Assembly: GCA_947494705.1 (NCBI GenBank)
Contig: CANLVN010000003.1
Span: 124,001 to 188,000 of the forward strand
Length of the DNA: 64,000 nt
Direction: 5' to 3'
DNA from: an uncultured Erythrobacter sp.
GTDB lineage: Bacteria; Pseudomonadota; Alphaproteobacteria; Sphingomonadales; Sphingomonadaceae
Of this stretch, positions 43,092-53,405 are shown one piece after another (positions within the stretch are counted from its first letter, which is position 1; every line of letters starts with the position of its first letter). The notes beneath the pieces are model-generated. The model worked only from the letters and a program-made list of their open reading frames with translations, had not been told where the DNA came from and did not search any database. The position numbers and the translations under genes were made by a program.

Positions 43092-44693
43092 TCAATTCGC
43101 CGTGTTCGCGGTAGGGATCTCCATAAACACTTCGGCCCCCGGACCCAATGGCAGGTCGAGAACCACCCAGCCTATGGTCAGCGCAAGCCCCGAAACCATG
43201 AGCCCGATCGAGAAGGGCAGCATGACCGCGGCGAGGCTGCCGAGGCCGAAATCCTTGTCCCAACGCTGGCAGAAGATGAGGATAAGCGGGAAGTACACCA
43301 TCAGTGGGGTGATGATGTTGGTCGCGCTGTCGCCGACACGATAGGCAGCAGTGGCCATTTCGGGCGAGATGCCAAGCAACATCAGCATAGGCACCATGAC
43401 CGGGGAAATGAGCGCCCACTTGGCGCTGGCCGAACCGACGAACAGGTTCAGCAACCCGGACACCAGAATGATCGCTGTCAGCAGCGCCCATGGCGGCAGG
43501 TTGGTGCTCCCCAGGAAGTCAGCCCCATTGACTGCGAGGATCAGCCCGAGGTTCGACCATGCGAACATCGCGACGAAGTGCGCGGCGGCAAAGGCGAGGA
43601 CGAGGTAATAGGCCAAGTCCTCCATCGCGCCGGACATCATTTTGACCAGATCGCGGTGGTCCCCGATGGTGCCCGCGCCCTTGCCATAGGCCCAGCCTGC
43701 AAGGAGGAAGAGAACGAAAAAGCCGGCGACAAGGCTGCGATAGAACGGCGTCATCTGCGCTTCGGCGCTTGCAGTCTCGTCGATCAGCGGAGTGCCGGGC
43801 CCCCATGTCATGAGCACCCAAAGGGCGATCACGGCAAGCGCCGCGAGCCCCGCATAGCGAAGGCCCTTCTTCTCCGGTGCGGTTAGCGGGCGATCGCTGT
43901 CCTCGTCATCGGCGGGCTGGCCTGCACGCTCGGCGTTCCACTTGCCCAGCTTGGGCTCGATGATCTTGTCTGTGACGTACCAGATGACAGGCAGGAAGAC
44001 GAAAGTCATCGCCGCGATGAAATACCAGTTGCCGGCAATGTTTGCGGTGAAGTCGCCGAATACGGTTTCCACGCTCGCCTCGGTAATACCAAACAGCAGG
44101 GCGTCGAGCTGGCCGGGCAGCAGGTTGGCGGAGAACCCGCCCGAAACGCCCGCAAACGCGGCGGCGATACCGGCGACCGGGTGACGTCCGGCCGCATGAA
44201 AAATGATCCCGGCAAGCGGGATGAGCACCACATAGGCGGCATCGGCGGCGAGGTTCCCCATCATGCCCGTGAGCACAACGATCGGCGTCAACAGCCCCTT
44301 GGGCGCGTCGCGGACGCCCGCACGCATGGCGGTACCGAACAGCCCGGCGCGCTCGGCGACACCGGCGCCAAGCATCACGACGAGTACGTATCCGAGTGGG
44401 TGGAAGTGCGTGAAGGTGGTCGGCATCTCGACCCACAACCGCTGAATATTTTCGGCGGACAACAGGCTTGCCGCAGAGACGACAACTGACGCGCCGGTAT
44501 CAGGATCAATCTCGGTCGGGTGGGTCACCGCGACGCCCGCAGCGGCGCAGATGACAGAGATCACGACGAGGATGAAGATCAGCCAGAAAAACAGAAAAAC
44601 CGGATCCGGCAGCTTGTTTCCGCTGCGCTCGACCCAGCCCAAAAAGCCGGTCATGCCTTCATTCGGTTTGGTCGCGTCTGCGGCCGATGACAT
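43092..44693 (-). CDS. AbgT-family transporter
   Basis: This 533-aa membrane protein starts MSSAADATKPNEGMTGFLGW and has about 11-13 helices. It has NKLPDPVFLFFWLIFILV near the N-terminus and the conserved GFSANLLPGQLDALL and SATNIITPLMVYFPLI segments. The family includes the p-aminobenzoyl-glutamate importer AbgT and sulfonamide exporter MtrF. The substrate is unknown here. A start 21 codons upstream (44756) is less typical. Confidence 0.88.
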   Translation of the reverse strand: MSSAADATKPNEGMTGFLGWVERSGNKLPDPVFLFFWLIFILVVISVICAAAGVAVTHPTEIDPDTGASVVVSAASLLSAENIQRLWVEMPTTFTHFHPLGYVLVVMLGAGVAERAGLFGTAMRAGVRDAPKGLLTPIVVLTGMMGNLAADAAYVVLIPLAGIIFHAAGRHPVAGIAAAFAGVSGGFSANLLPGQLDALLFGITEASVETVFGDFTANIAGNWYFIAAMTFVFLPVIWYVTDKIIEPKLGKWNAERAGQPADDEDSDRPLTAPEKKGLRYAGLAALAVIALWVLMTWGPGTPLIDETASAEAQMTPFYRSLVAGFFVLFLLAGWAYGKGAGTIGDHRDLVKMMSGAMEDLAYYLVLAFAAAHFVAMFAWSNLGLILAVNGADFLGSTNLPPWALLTAIILVSGLLNLFVGSASAKWALISPVMVPMLMLLGISPEMATAAYRVGDSATNIITPLMVYFPLILIFCQRWDKDFGLGSLAAVMLPFSIGLMVSGLALTIGWVVLDLPLGPGAEVFMEIPTANTAN

Positions 44694-44824
44694 ACGATCT
44701 TTCCCCGTTATTAATCCCTCATGGCGGGAGCTAGCATTGCGTGCGACACCTGTCACAGGGATTAATCAACAGGGCGGTGCATCGCGCGCTGGCGCGGATC
44801 ATGGGTGCTCGTTAGTCATCGGCG

Positions 44825-45400
44825 ATGGCCAAGCTCTATTTTTACTATGCCAGCATGAACGCCGGGAAGTCGTCATCCCTTCTTCAGGCCGATTTCAACT
44901 ATCGAGAACGCGGCATGGCGACCATGCTGTGGACCGCGGAACTCGATACGCGCTCGGCGGGGATGGTGCGAAGCCGGATCGGGTTGGAAGAAGGCGCGCA
45001 CCTTTACACGCCGACGACCGACTTGCTCGCCGAGGTTAGGGCGCAGCACAATAAAGCTCCGCTGGGTTGTGTGCTGGTCGACGAGGCGCAATTCCTGACT
45101 GAAGAGCAGGTCTGGCAACTGGCCTCGTTGGCCGACACGGTCGGCATTCCGGTGCTGTGCTATGGCCTTCGGACCGATTTTCAGGGCAAGCTTTTTCCCG
45201 GTTCCGCCGTGTTGCTGGGTATCGCCGATGCGCTCGTCGAGCTTAAGGCCGTGTGCCATTGCGGTCGCAAGGCGACGATGAACTTGCGCGTAGCCGAAGA
45301 CGGCGAGCCGGTGAGCGAAGGCGCACAGACAGAGATCGGCGGTAATGACCGCTACGTCGCGCTCTGCCGGAGGCACTTCAGCGAGGCGCTGGGGGACTGA
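44825..45400 (+). CDS. tdk: Thymidine kinase
   Basis: This 191-aa type II thymidine kinase has the P-loop YYASMNAGKSSSLLQ, VLVDEAQFL, YGLRTDFQGKLFPGS and zinc-binding cysteines in VCHCGRKATMN with CRRHF. It phosphorylates thymidine for salvage. Confidence 0.95.
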   Translation: MAKLYFYYASMNAGKSSSLLQADFNYRERGMATMLWTAELDTRSAGMVRSRIGLEEGAHLYTPTTDLLAEVRAQHNKAPLGCVLVDEAQFLTEEQVWQLASLADTVGIPVLCYGLRTDFQGKLFPGSAVLLGIADALVELKAVCHCGRKATMNLRVAEDGEPVSEGAQTEIGGNDRYVALCRRHFSEALGD

Positions 45401-45439
45401 GGCAGCCCGGCACTGGTGCATGACGGACCCGCACCCCAT

Positions 45440-46168
45440 ATGGCATCCATGGCCGAAACGCTCGCCTTTGCGGCAATCTTCATCCCCTGCCTTGTCATCG
45501 CCATCGTTTTTCACGAAGTGGCACATGGTTACGTGGCCAAGGCGCTGGGTGATCCCACGGCAAGTGATCTTGGCCGTCTCACACTTAATCCCATAAAGCA
45601 TGTCGATCCGATCGGTACGCTGGTTGTACCTGGTGGCCTGCTGTTGATGGGGGCTCCTGCCTTTGGTTGGGCCAAGCCGGTGCCGATCAACAGGTTCCGC
45701 CTGTCCAATCCGCGTTTTGGAATGATGGCGGTCGCGGCTGCGGGGCCGGCGATCAATTTCGTACTGGCGCTGGTGGGCGCGGTAATTTTCGGGCTGGTTG
45801 GTACTCCGGGCGCTATGTGGGACATCAGTCCGGCGGGTTTCCCGATGCTGATCGGACCGGACGGGGCAGAGCTGCCGGTGGCGACCGCCATGTATCTGTT
45901 CATCGCGATCAACGTCTTTCTCGGCCTGTTCAACCTGCTGCCGATCCCGCCCTTCGACGGTTCGCACATCGTGGGCGGATTGTTGCCGGCCAAGCTGCGC
46001 TATTACTGGGAGCGCTTGCAGCGCTTCGGCATGGTGCTGATTGTCGCGGTGATCGGGCTGACCTGGTATTTCGGCACTGGCTGGCTGGAGGTAACGGTGT
46101 TGCCGCTTGTGAGTACGGTCATGGGCTTTTTTGAAGATCTCGCAAACACGGTGGCGCGCCTTGCGTAG
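45440..46168 (+). CDS. Site-2-type zinc metalloprotease (M50)
   Basis: The protein, about 242 aa, is an integral-membrane M50 protease. HEVAHGYVAKALGDPT (HExxH) is in the first helix, LNPIKHVDPIGTLVVPG follows, and the third zinc ligand is the Asp in NLLPIPPFDGSHIVGG. Four to six helices are visible and no PDZ domain. It probably cleaves membrane proteins within the bilayer. ATGs at 45440 or 45449 and a GTG at 45416 are possible starts. Confidence 0.9.
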   Translation: MASMAETLAFAAIFIPCLVIAIVFHEVAHGYVAKALGDPTASDLGRLTLNPIKHVDPIGTLVVPGGLLLMGAPAFGWAKPVPINRFRLSNPRFGMMAVAAAGPAINFVLALVGAVIFGLVGTPGAMWDISPAGFPMLIGPDGAELPVATAMYLFIAINVFLGLFNLLPIPPFDGSHIVGGLLPAKLRYYWERLQRFGMVLIVAVIGLTWYFGTGWLEVTVLPLVSTVMGFFEDLANTVARLA

Positions 46169-46226
46169 CCGTTGCAAGGCAACCAGCGGCATTGGCCCCC
46201 GGCCTCCGGTCCGCTAGGGCGCGGGC

Positions 46227-47234
46227 GTGACTTCGGACAAGAAACCCGCTCCCCACGGATGGATCATTTTCGACAAGCCGCGTGGTCTTGGCTCGACGCA
46301 GGCCGTGGGCGCGGTCAAGCGAGTGCTGCGCGAAGGTGGCTATGCGAAGACCAAGGTCGGCCATGGCGGCACGCTCGACCCGCTGGCGGAAGGGGTGCTT
46401 CCGATTGCGCTGGGCGAAGCGACGAAGCTCGCGGGGCGGATGCTCGACGCGAGCAAAATCTATGAATTCACCATACAGTTTGGAGTGGAAACCGATACAC
46501 TCGATGCCGAGGGTGAAGTCGTCAGGCGCGTTGACCGCTTTCCGCCTATCGCCGCAATTGCAGCGGTCCTGGAGCATTTCACAGGAGAGATAGAGCAGGT
46601 GCCGCCCGCTTATTCCGCGCTCAAGATCGATGGCAAGCGAGCCTATGACCGCGCAAGAGCCGGCGAAGAGGTCGAGATGAAGACGAGAGCAGTGACCATT
46701 CACTCGCTCTCCCTGTCATCCGGCCATCCAGGCGATGCAGCGGAACTCGGTTCCACCTTTCAAACCACCGCTGGCCGTCCCGATCCTTACGATCCGTCAG
46801 CACCGCTGGAATTGGTCGAGTCGGTGACCCTCACGGCCCATGTGTCCAAGGGCACCTATATCCGCAGTCTTGCACGCGACATCGCTCGCGCCCTTGGAAC
46901 TTGCGGGCACGTTACCTATCTACGTAGGACAAAGGCCGGTCCGTTCCGCGAGGAACAGGCGATTTCGCTGGACAATCTGAACGAAATCGCTAATGGCGCG
47001 GCCCTTGAAGACCTCCTCCTGCCGCTAGAGGCGGGGCTGGACGACATCCCGGCCCTTCATCTCGACCAGACAGACGCGCAGGCGGTCCGCCAGGGCCGGG
47101 TCCTGTCTGGAATGCCCCAACCATCCGGGCTCTATTGTGCGATGCTGGACAATGTTCCGGTGGCGCTGATGGAAGTTTCGGATGGGACCTCGAAAGTGGT
47201 CAGGGGTTTCAACCTTCCCGATGTCGCGGAGTAA
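46227..47234 (+). CDS. truB: tRNA pseudouridine(55) synthase TruB
   Basis: This 335-aa protein has the TruB catalytic motif [20 protein letters not shown] with its Asp near residue 50. It also has [27 protein letters not shown] sequence and [13 protein letters not shown]. It makes pseudouridine 55 in the T-loop of tRNAs. GTG 46227 is the start. The order truB-rpsO-pnp is conserved in bacteria. Confidence 0.95.
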   Translation: MTSDKKPAPHGWIIFDKPRGLGSTQAVGAVKRVLREGGYAKTKVGHGGTLDPLAEGVLPIALGEATKLAGRMLDASKIYEFTIQFGVETDTLDAEGEVVRRVDRFPPIAAIAAVLEHFTGEIEQVPPAYSALKIDGKRAYDRARAGEEVEMKTRAVTIHSLSLSSGHPGDAAELGSTFQTTAGRPDPYDPSAPLELVESVTLTAHVSKGTYIRSLARDIARALGTCGHVTYLRRTKAGPFREEQAISLDNLNEIANGAALEDLLLPLEAGLDDIPALHLDQTDAQAVRQGRVLSGMPQPSGLYCAMLDNVPVALMEVSDGTSKVVRGFNLPDVAE

Positions 47235-47239
47235 ATGAA

Positions 47240-47509
47240 ATGTCGGTAACCGCCGAAAAGAAGCAGGAAATCATCAAGGACAACGCACAGGCCGAGGGCG
47301 ACACCGGTTCGCCGGAAGTCCAGGTCGCGATCCTTACCGAGCGTATCAAGAACCTGACCGAGCACTTCAAGTCCAACCACAAGGACAACCACTCGCGTCG
47401 CGGTCTCCTCATGATGGTCAACAAGCGCCGCAACCTGCTCGCATACCTCAAGAAAAAGGATGTCGAGCGGTATAACGCCCTGATCCAGAAGCTGGGTCTG
47501 CGTAAATAA
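47240..47509 (+). CDS. rpsO: 30S ribosomal protein S15
   Basis: The 89-aa protein is full-length S15: [16 protein letters not shown], then [33 protein letters not shown] and the LIQKLGLRK end. It binds the central domain of 16S rRNA. It begins 5 bp after truB and is followed by a clear terminator. Confidence 0.98.
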   Translation: MSVTAEKKQEIIKDNAQAEGDTGSPEVQVAILTERIKNLTEHFKSNHKDNHSRRGLLMMVNKRRNLLAYLKKKDVERYNALIQKLGLRK

Positions 47510-47520
47510 GAGTTTCGTGA

Positions 47521-47549
47521 AAGGCGGCTCCCACGGGGCCGCCTTTTTC
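47521..47549 (+). terminator. rpsO terminator
   Basis: AAGGCGGC at 47521-47528 pairs perfectly with GCCGCCTT at 47538-47545 around a 9-nt loop and runs into TTTTT. It lies 12 bp after the rpsO stop and separates rpsO from pnp, where S15/PNPase mRNA processing is commonly controlled. Confidence 0.88.
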
Positions 47550-47647
47550 GCATCGGGGCCGGGCGAAATCCGCCGGTCCTGCAAAAAAAGGGGCAAGGTT
47601 TCGCAATCCGGCGAAGCACGCCTTGGGGCAAAGTTCACAAGCCCCAT

Positions 47648-47709
47648 ACCGGTCCGGGCCGGTTCAACCCGGAAACTGTAGGCCCCGCCGCGCAATAAGG
47701 CCTGGCGGG
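47648..47709 (+). promoter_or_regulatory. Structured pnp leader (two hairpins)
   Basis: Two short hairpins precede pnp: ACCGG/CCGGT at 47648-47663, and CCCGCC at 47684-47689 with GGCGGG at 47704-47709. The second ends just before AAAAAGGAAAA, the pnp ribosome site. In enterobacteria a 5' hairpin cleaved by RNase III lets PNPase repress its own mRNA; a similar loop here is inferred from position only. Confidence 0.45.
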
Positions 47710-47725
47710 TCAAAAAGGAAAATCC

Positions 47726-50008
47726 ATGTTCGACACGAAAACTGTAAGTCTGGAGTGGGGCGGAAAGACCCTCACTTTGGAAACCGGCCGCATTGCCCGT
47801 CAAGCTGACGGCGCGGTCCTCGCCACCTATGGCGAAACTGTTGTTCTTTGCGCGGTCACCGCTGCGAAAAACGTCAAGGAAGGCCAGGACTTCTTCCCGC
47901 TCACCGTCCACTACCAGGAAAAATTCTCCGCCGCAGGGCGCATCCCCGGTGGCTTCTTCAAGCGCGAAGGCCGCGCCACGGAGAAGGAAACGCTCACCAG
48001 CCGTCTTATCGACCGCCCGGTGCGTCCGCTCTTCCCTGAAGGGTTCTACAACGAAATCAACGTCATCTGCCAGGTCCTGTCCTATGATGGCGAGACCGAG
48101 CCCGATATCGTCGCGATGATCGCGGCATCGGCTGCCCTGACCATTTCCGGCGTGCCCTTCATGGGCCCGATCGGCGCGGCACGCGTCGGCTTCTCGAACG
48201 ATGGCGAATACATCCTCAACCCCACCGTCTCCGACGCGCTGGGCGAAGATGGTCGTCTCGACCTCGTCGTTGCCGCGACGCAGGACGCGGTGATGATGGT
48301 CGAATCCGAAGCCAAGGAACTGACCGAAGAGGAAATGCTCGGTGCCGTGATATTTGCGCACGAAGAAAGCCGCAAGGTCATTGGTGCGATCATCGATCTG
48401 GCCGAACAGGCTGCGAATGATCCTTGGGAAATCGACACCACCGACAACACCGCCGAGATCAAGGAAAAGCTGCGCGGCATCGTCGGCGACGACATCGCCG
48501 CTGCCTACAAGCTTACCGACAAGTCGGCCCGTTCGGACGCTCTGAACGAAGCTCGCGCGAAGGCGAAGGAAGCCTTTGCCGACGAAGAACCGCAAACGCA
48601 GATGGTCGCCAACAAGGCGGTCAAGAAGCTCGAAGCGGAAATCGTTCGCGGAGCGATCATCAAGGACGGCACCCGCATCGACGGACGCAAGCTGGACCAG
48701 GTTCGCCCGATCGAAGCGATGGTCGGCCTGTTGCCGCGTACCCACGGTTCGGCGCTGTTTACCCGCGGTGAAACGCAGGCGATCTGCACCACCACGCTGG
48801 GCACGAAAGATGCCGAGCAGATGATCGATGGTCTGGAAGGCCTGTCGTACAGCAACTTCATGCTGCACTATAACTTCCCGCCCTATTCGGTTGGCGAAGT
48901 GGGCCGCTTCGGCTTCACCAGCCGCCGCGAAACCGGTCACGGCAAGCTCGCATTCCGCGCTCTACGTCCGGTTCTGCCGACAACGGAAGATTTCCCGTAC
49001 ACGATCCGCGTTCTGTCGGACATCACCGAGTCCAACGGTTCGTCTTCGATGGCGACCGTTTGCGGCGGTGCGCTGTCGATGATGGATGCCGGTGTTCCGC
49101 TCAAGCGTCCGGTTTCCGGCATCGCTATGGGCCTGATCCTCGAAGGCGATGACTTCGCTGTCCTGTCCGACATCCTGGGTGATGAAGATCACCTCGGCGA
49201 CATGGACTTCAAGGTGGCCGGCTCGGAAGAGGGTATCACCTCGCTCCAGATGGACATCAAGGTCGCCGGGATCACCAAGGAGATCATGGAAAAGGCGCTC
49301 GAGCAGGCCAAGGGTGGGCGTCAGCACATCCTCGGCAAGATGGCAGAAGCGCTCTCGGGTGCTCGCGGTGAAGTGTCCAAGCACGCTCCGCGCATCGAGA
49401 CCATGCAGATCGCCAAGGAGAAGATCCGCGACGTCATCGGCACGGGTGGCAAGGTCATCCGCGAAATCGTCGCGGAAACCGGCGCCAAGGTCGACATCGA
49501 CGACGAGGGCACGATCAAGATCAGCTCTTCCAACGCAGATGAAATCGAAGCCGCGAAGAAGTGGATCGAAGGCATCGTCGAGGAAGCCGAAGTCGGCAAG
49601 ATCTACACCGGCAAGGTCGTTAACATCGTCGATTTCGGTGCATTCGTGAACTTCATGGGCGGCAAGGACGGTCTCGTCCACGTCTCCGAAATGAAGAACG
49701 AGCGTGTCGAGAAGCCGACCGATGTCGTCTCCGAAGGCCAGGAAGTTAAGGTCAAGGTCCTCGAGATCGACAACCGCGGGAAAGTCCGCCTTTCGATGCG
49801 CGTAGTCGACCAGGAGACCGGAGAAGAGCTCGAGGATACCCGTCCGCCGCGTGAACCACGTGGCGATCGCGGTGGTCGCGGCGGAGGCGGTGGTGGTCGC
49901 GGCGGCGATCGTCGCGGCGGCGGCCGTGGCCGTGGTCCACGTGGCGGCGGCGACAATGGCGGGAACAATGACGGCCCCGCTTCGATGCCCGACTTCCTCA
50001 AGGACTAA
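47726..50008 (+). CDS. pnp: Polyribonucleotide nucleotidyltransferase (PNPase)
   Basis: This 760-aa PNPase has two RNase PH domains ([20 protein letters not shown] and the [17 protein letters not shown] region), a KH domain ([16 protein letters not shown]) and an S1 domain ([20 protein letters not shown]). The last 45 residues are a Gly/Arg tail with repeated RGG-like units and a final SMPDFLKD. PNPase degrades RNA phosphorolytically. The RGG-rich tail is unusual and may add RNA or RNase E contact. Confidence 0.97.
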   Translation: MFDTKTVSLEWGGKTLTLETGRIARQADGAVLATYGETVVLCAVTAAKNVKEGQDFFPLTVHYQEKFSAAGRIPGGFFKREGRATEKETLTSRLIDRPVRPLFPEGFYNEINVICQVLSYDGETEPDIVAMIAASAALTISGVPFMGPIGAARVGFSNDGEYILNPTVSDALGEDGRLDLVVAATQDAVMMVESEAKELTEEEMLGAVIFAHEESRKVIGAIIDLAEQAANDPWEIDTTDNTAEIKEKLRGIVGDDIAAAYKLTDKSARSDALNEARAKAKEAFADEEPQTQMVANKAVKKLEAEIVRGAIIKDGTRIDGRKLDQVRPIEAMVGLLPRTHGSALFTRGETQAICTTTLGTKDAEQMIDGLEGLSYSNFMLHYNFPPYSVGEVGRFGFTSRRETGHGKLAFRALRPVLPTTEDFPYTIRVLSDITESNGSSSMATVCGGALSMMDAGVPLKRPVSGIAMGLILEGDDFAVLSDILGDEDHLGDMDFKVAGSEEGITSLQMDIKVAGITKEIMEKALEQAKGGRQHILGKMAEALSGARGEVSKHAPRIETMQIAKEKIRDVIGTGGKVIREIVAETGAKVDIDDEGTIKISSSNADEIEAAKKWIEGIVEEAEVGKIYTGKVVNIVDFGAFVNFMGGKDGLVHVSEMKNERVEKPTDVVSEGQEVKVKVLEIDNRGKVRLSMRVVDQETGEELEDTRPPREPRGDRGGRGGGGGGRGGDRRGGGRGRGPRGGGDNGGNNDGPASMPDFLKD

Positions 50009-50033
50009 GCGCCTTTTTTACATCAATCGATCA

Positions 50034-50066
50034 GGGCCGCGGCGATCATCGTCGCGGCCCTTTTCC
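50034..50066 (+). terminator. pnp terminator
   Basis: GGGCCGCGGCGA (50034-50045) pairs with TCGTCGCGGCCC (50049-50060), with one G-U pair around a 3-nt loop, followed by TTTT. It lies 25 bp after the pnp stop. Confidence 0.9.
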
Positions 50067-50103
50067 TTTGCGTGACAATCAATTGCGTGCCATCGCGAGG
50101 CGG

Positions 50104-51168
50104 ATGGAGGAAGTTCCGCAAGACCCTCGGGATGCCAACCGCTCGTCCTTGATCGGGCGCTTGCCTCTTGCCCGCGACTTTCCGATGATTGGTTACGGCG
50201 TCGCGGTGCTCCTGGCGGTCGGTGCCTGGTATCTTCGATGGGTCATCGGGGAGGGGTTGCCGCCCGGATTTCCCTATCTCACCTTTTTCCCCGCCGTCAT
50301 CTTTACGGCGTTCTTCTTCGGCGCGCGTCCAGGCATCCTGAGCGCAGCCATGTGCGGTGTGCTGGCTTGGTACTTTTTTATCGAGCCGCGAAACAGTTTC
50401 GGCCTCTCTTTCAACTCCGGCCTCGCCCTTGCTTTCTATGCTTTCATTGTCACGGTCGACATCACTTTGATCCACTGGATGCAACAGGCCAATCGACGGC
50501 TCGTTGCCGAGCGCGAGCGCAGCGAACGGTTGCGCGACAGGAGCGAGCTTCTTTTCAGCGAACTTCAACACCGGGTCGGCAATAACCTGCAGATGGTCGC
50601 ATCGTTGATCGCCCTGCAGCGTAACCGGCTCGGCGACGAAGCTGCGCGCGCCGCGCTGGACGCAGCCTCGCATCGGCTCGACCTCATCGGGCGAGTGCAT
50701 CGGCAACTCTACGATCCAGGCGGCTCCCTGCTTGGGCTCGCCGCCCATATCAGGGAGGTCTCGCATGAGGTGATCGCCGTCGCTGGCCGCGAAGAAATCA
50801 AGCTCGACTTCGAGGCAAACACCGATGCTTCTCTGTCGCCCGACAAGGCCATACCAATCGCGCTGGTCGTAACGGAAGCCTTGAACAATGTGCTGGAACA
50901 TGGCCTTCCTCCCGGTGTAGCAAAGGGCCACATCGCGGTGACGATCGAACCGCGCGGAGAGCGTGTGGCGGTTGTTATCGAGGACGATGGCAAAGGCGTT
51001 CCGCAAGGCTTTGATCCCGAGGATACCAACAGCTTCGGCCTGCGCATCATACGCTCCCTCACCGAATCTCTGGGCGGCGAATTCACGCTGGTTCCCGCTG
51101 AAAAAGGCGAAGGTGCAGTGGCCACCTTGACGATTACACCGGACGGCCCGACACCCGATTGGACATGA
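50104..51168 (+). CDS. Membrane histidine kinase, DUF4118 plus HisKA_2 type
   Basis: The protein is 354 aa from ATG 50104. Four membrane helices (about residues 25-130) fit the DUF4118 membrane module of KdpD-like kinases. The H-box FSELQHRVGNNLQMVASLIALQ and an ATPase domain with TEALNNVLEHGL, IEDDGKGVP and GLRIIRSLTESLGG follow. HisKA_2/HWE kinases in this group often act in general-stress or light signalling. No response regulator is adjacent. A TTG at 50068 would start 4 bp after the pnp terminator and is disfavoured. Confidence 0.88.
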   Translation: MEEVPQDPRDANRSSLIGRLPLARDFPMIGYGVAVLLAVGAWYLRWVIGEGLPPGFPYLTFFPAVIFTAFFFGARPGILSAAMCGVLAWYFFIEPRNSFGLSFNSGLALAFYAFIVTVDITLIHWMQQANRRLVAERERSERLRDRSELLFSELQHRVGNNLQMVASLIALQRNRLGDEAARAALDAASHRLDLIGRVHRQLYDPGGSLLGLAAHIREVSHEVIAVAGREEIKLDFEANTDASLSPDKAIPIALVVTEALNNVLEHGLPPGVAKGHIAVTIEPRGERVAVVIEDDGKGVPQGFDPEDTNSFGLRIIRSLTESLGGEFTLVPAEKGEGAVATLTITPDGPTPDWT

Positions 51169-51187
51169 TGCAAAAACGCGACCGACA

Positions 51188-51871
51188 ATGCTGAAACGTG
51201 AACTGATCGACACCGCCGAGATCGAGCGCGGCGAGACGCTCGAACTTTACAGCCATGGGCACGATTTCATGATCGTGCTGGGCCGAAACGAGTTGATGTC
51301 GACCCGGATGCAGTTTTCCGAGGAGCAGCTTGCGGAACTGACGCTCGATCGGCTGGATCGCGATGATCCGCGCATTCTGATCGGTGGCTACGGGATGGGT
51401 TTTACTTACCGCGCAGCGTGCGAGCGTGCGGGGGAGGGTGCCGAGATCGTTGTCGCCGAGATTTCAGAAAAGATCGTGGAATGGGCGCAGGGGCCAATGT
51501 CGGACCTGACTGGGGAAACTCTGTCCGATCCGAGGCTCGACCTCAAGATCTGCGACGTGGCCGCGTTGATCGATGATGCCAACGATGGAACCTGCGAGAA
51601 ATTCGACGCGATCCTGCTCGATGTCGATAACGGACCGGACGGTATGGTCAGGGCCGACAACAACCGTATCTACAGCCGTACCGGGCTCGGGAAAGCGCGC
51701 GACGCGCTCAAGCCTGGCGGGATCGTCTCGGTCTGGTCCGCTGCCCCCGACCACGGTTTTCGCCGCAGAATGAAGGAAGCGGGCTTCGAGGTCGAGGAAC
51801 GCACCGTCCGCTCCCGACCCAACAACAAGGGCGCGCATCACACGATCTGGTTCGGGCGGAAAGTGCGCTAG
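51188..51871 (+). CDS. Spermidine synthase-like SAM-fold protein
   Basis: This 227-aa Rossmann-fold protein has the glycine motif ILIGGYGMGFT near residue 62, EIVVAEISEKIVEWA, and FDAILLDVDNGPDGM near 140. The pattern follows the spermidine/spermine synthase branch of class I SAM enzymes. It is shorter than true SpeE and lacks its N-terminal beta domain. The substrate is unknown. Confidence 0.8.
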   Translation: MLKRELIDTAEIERGETLELYSHGHDFMIVLGRNELMSTRMQFSEEQLAELTLDRLDRDDPRILIGGYGMGFTYRAACERAGEGAEIVVAEISEKIVEWAQGPMSDLTGETLSDPRLDLKICDVAALIDDANDGTCEKFDAILLDVDNGPDGMVRADNNRIYSRTGLGKARDALKPGGIVSVWSAAPDHGFRRRMKEAGFEVEERTVRSRPNNKGAHHTIWFGRKVR

Positions 51872-51935
51872 CCGGATTTTCGAGCGCGTGGTTCCCGCCC
51901 GTTAGGAAATCTAAGCCAGCGGCCGAGCCTCCATC

Positions 51936-53405
51936 CTATGCAGCTGCACGTGCCGAGGCTTGATCGACCGCTAGCGCCTCGCCCGGCTGTTTCGCCTGCA
52001 AGGCCGTCCGGGAGTCTGCGACCCGGAACGCGCCGACCAGCTGGCTCAGCACGCTGGCCTCGCTAACGAGAGAGGCGGAGGCAGCGGTGCATTCTTCCGC
52101 CATCGCCGCGTTTTGCTGAGTCGAGCGGTCAATGTCGCCCACCACCTTGTTGATATGGGCAAGGCTTTCGGCTTGGGATTCGGTTGAGGCTGCAATGCCC
52201 TCGACTGCCGAGGTGAGCGACTCCACGGCATCCTTGATCGCCTCGAAGGCAGCACCGCTCTTCGAAACGAGATCGACGCCTGCAGACACGTGCTGGTTCG
52301 TCCCGGTGACGAGCGAACGGATTTCCTCTGCTGAATCCGAGCAACGCATGGCCAGCGCACGAACTTCGTTAGCGACGACCGCAAATCCCTTGCCGCTTTC
52401 GCCCGCGCGCGCTGCTTCGACCCCGGCATTGAGCGCGAGCAGGTTCGTCTGGAACGAGATACTTTCGATGACGCCAACGATATTGGAGATATCCTGGCTG
52501 GAACTCTGTATCCGCTCCATCGCTTCTGCCGCTTCAGCGACCGTCTTGGACCCTTCGCCGGCCCTTGTGTTGCTCTCGCGGATCGTGCGCCGCGCATTGC
52601 TCGCTTCTTCGCGGGCTTGATCTACCTCGTTCGTGACCTTTGCGATTGCGGCGGCCGCTTCCTCCAGGTTCGCAGCCTGTTGCTCGGTTCGCTGGGCCAG
52701 ATCGTCGGAGGCGCTTCGGATCTCGCTCGAACTGGCCGAGATGGTCCCAGCGCCGTTCACGACCGCACTGATCGTGTCGTGCAGCGAAGCGACCGTCGTA
52801 TTGAAGTCGGCACCCACACGCGCATATTCCGGTGGCAGGTCAATCGCGTCGATGTCGAGCTTACCATCGGCCAGCTTGGCGAGGGCTTCGCCGAGGACGA
52901 CATTGAGCGAATTGACCTTGTTGTTGATATCGAAAAAGTACGACGATAGCGCAATGTCCATGTCGAGCAGCGAAACCTTGACGAGGGCCGCAATCCGACG
53001 TGCCTGGGCCCGCTTCCACGGAAGATAGCGCTGCCAACCCGGAGCGATCATCTGCGTCAGCAACTCGTCCAGGATCCTAGCATAGCTTCCCACATACCAT
53101 TTGGGTTCGAGGCCGATCTTCGCGTGGACCCCTCCGATATGGTTCGAACGCTTCAGGAAGGACTCGTTCAGTCCTTCGGTGAATGCACCTTTCCAATGCT
53201 TTGCCTGCGCTCTTCGCGCCCGGTCGATCGAGGCGGAGTCCTTGAACTTGGCGGCAAGGTGGTCGCGCGATCGAACCTCGGCGTAGAAGCCATCGAGCGT
53301 CGGTTCGATGAATTTGTCGAGCGCGTTGGCAATGCCCTTATAGGCGGGATCATCGCCTTGCAGGCCATAGTAGTTCAGGCGTTCGGAAAGGGTACTCTCA
53401 GTCAT
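51936..53405 (-). CDS. Globin-coupled chemoreceptor (aerotaxis type)
   Basis: The 489-aa soluble receptor has no membrane helix. Residues 1-175 form a protoglobin sensor with proximal His H94 in GGVHAKIGLEPKWYVGSY. A short linker leads to an MCP signalling hairpin with [20 protein letters not shown]. It should bind haem and sense oxygen or another gas, like HemAT. The C-terminus lacks the xWxxF tether seen in the membrane receptor at 12257. The start at 53405 has GGAG about 9 nt upstream; ATG 53420 is an alternative. Confidence 0.92.
   Translation of the reverse strand: MTESTLSERLNYYGLQGDDPAYKGIANALDKFIEPTLDGFYAEVRSRDHLAAKFKDSASIDRARRAQAKHWKGAFTEGLNESFLKRSNHIGGVHAKIGLEPKWYVGSYARILDELLTQMIAPGWQRYLPWKRAQARRIAALVKVSLLDMDIALSSYFFDINNKVNSLNVVLGEALAKLADGKLDIDAIDLPPEYARVGADFNTTVASLHDTISAVVNGAGTISASSSEIRSASDDLAQRTEQQAANLEEAAAAIAKVTNEVDQAREEASNARRTIRESNTRAGEGSKTVAEAAEAMERIQSSSQDISNIVGVIESISFQTNLLALNAGVEAARAGESGKGFAVVANEVRALAMRCSDSAEEIRSLVTGTNQHVSAGVDLVSKSGAAFEAIKDAVESLTSAVEGIAASTESQAESLAHINKVVGDIDRSTQQNAAMAEECTAASASLVSEASVLSQLVGAFRVADSRTALQAKQPGEALAVDQASARAAA

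Noticed and set aside
44873..46192. Minus-strand open frame of about 440 codons across tdk and the M50 protease
   Set aside because: It is antisense to two genes with clear motifs, and its composition (His, Gln, Arg) is typical of reverse-frame translation.
47132..48940. Long minus-strand open frame (about 600 codons) across truB, rpsO and pnp
   Set aside because: It runs antisense to three confidently identified conserved genes and has no recognisable domain. Long antisense frames are expected in GC-rich DNA.
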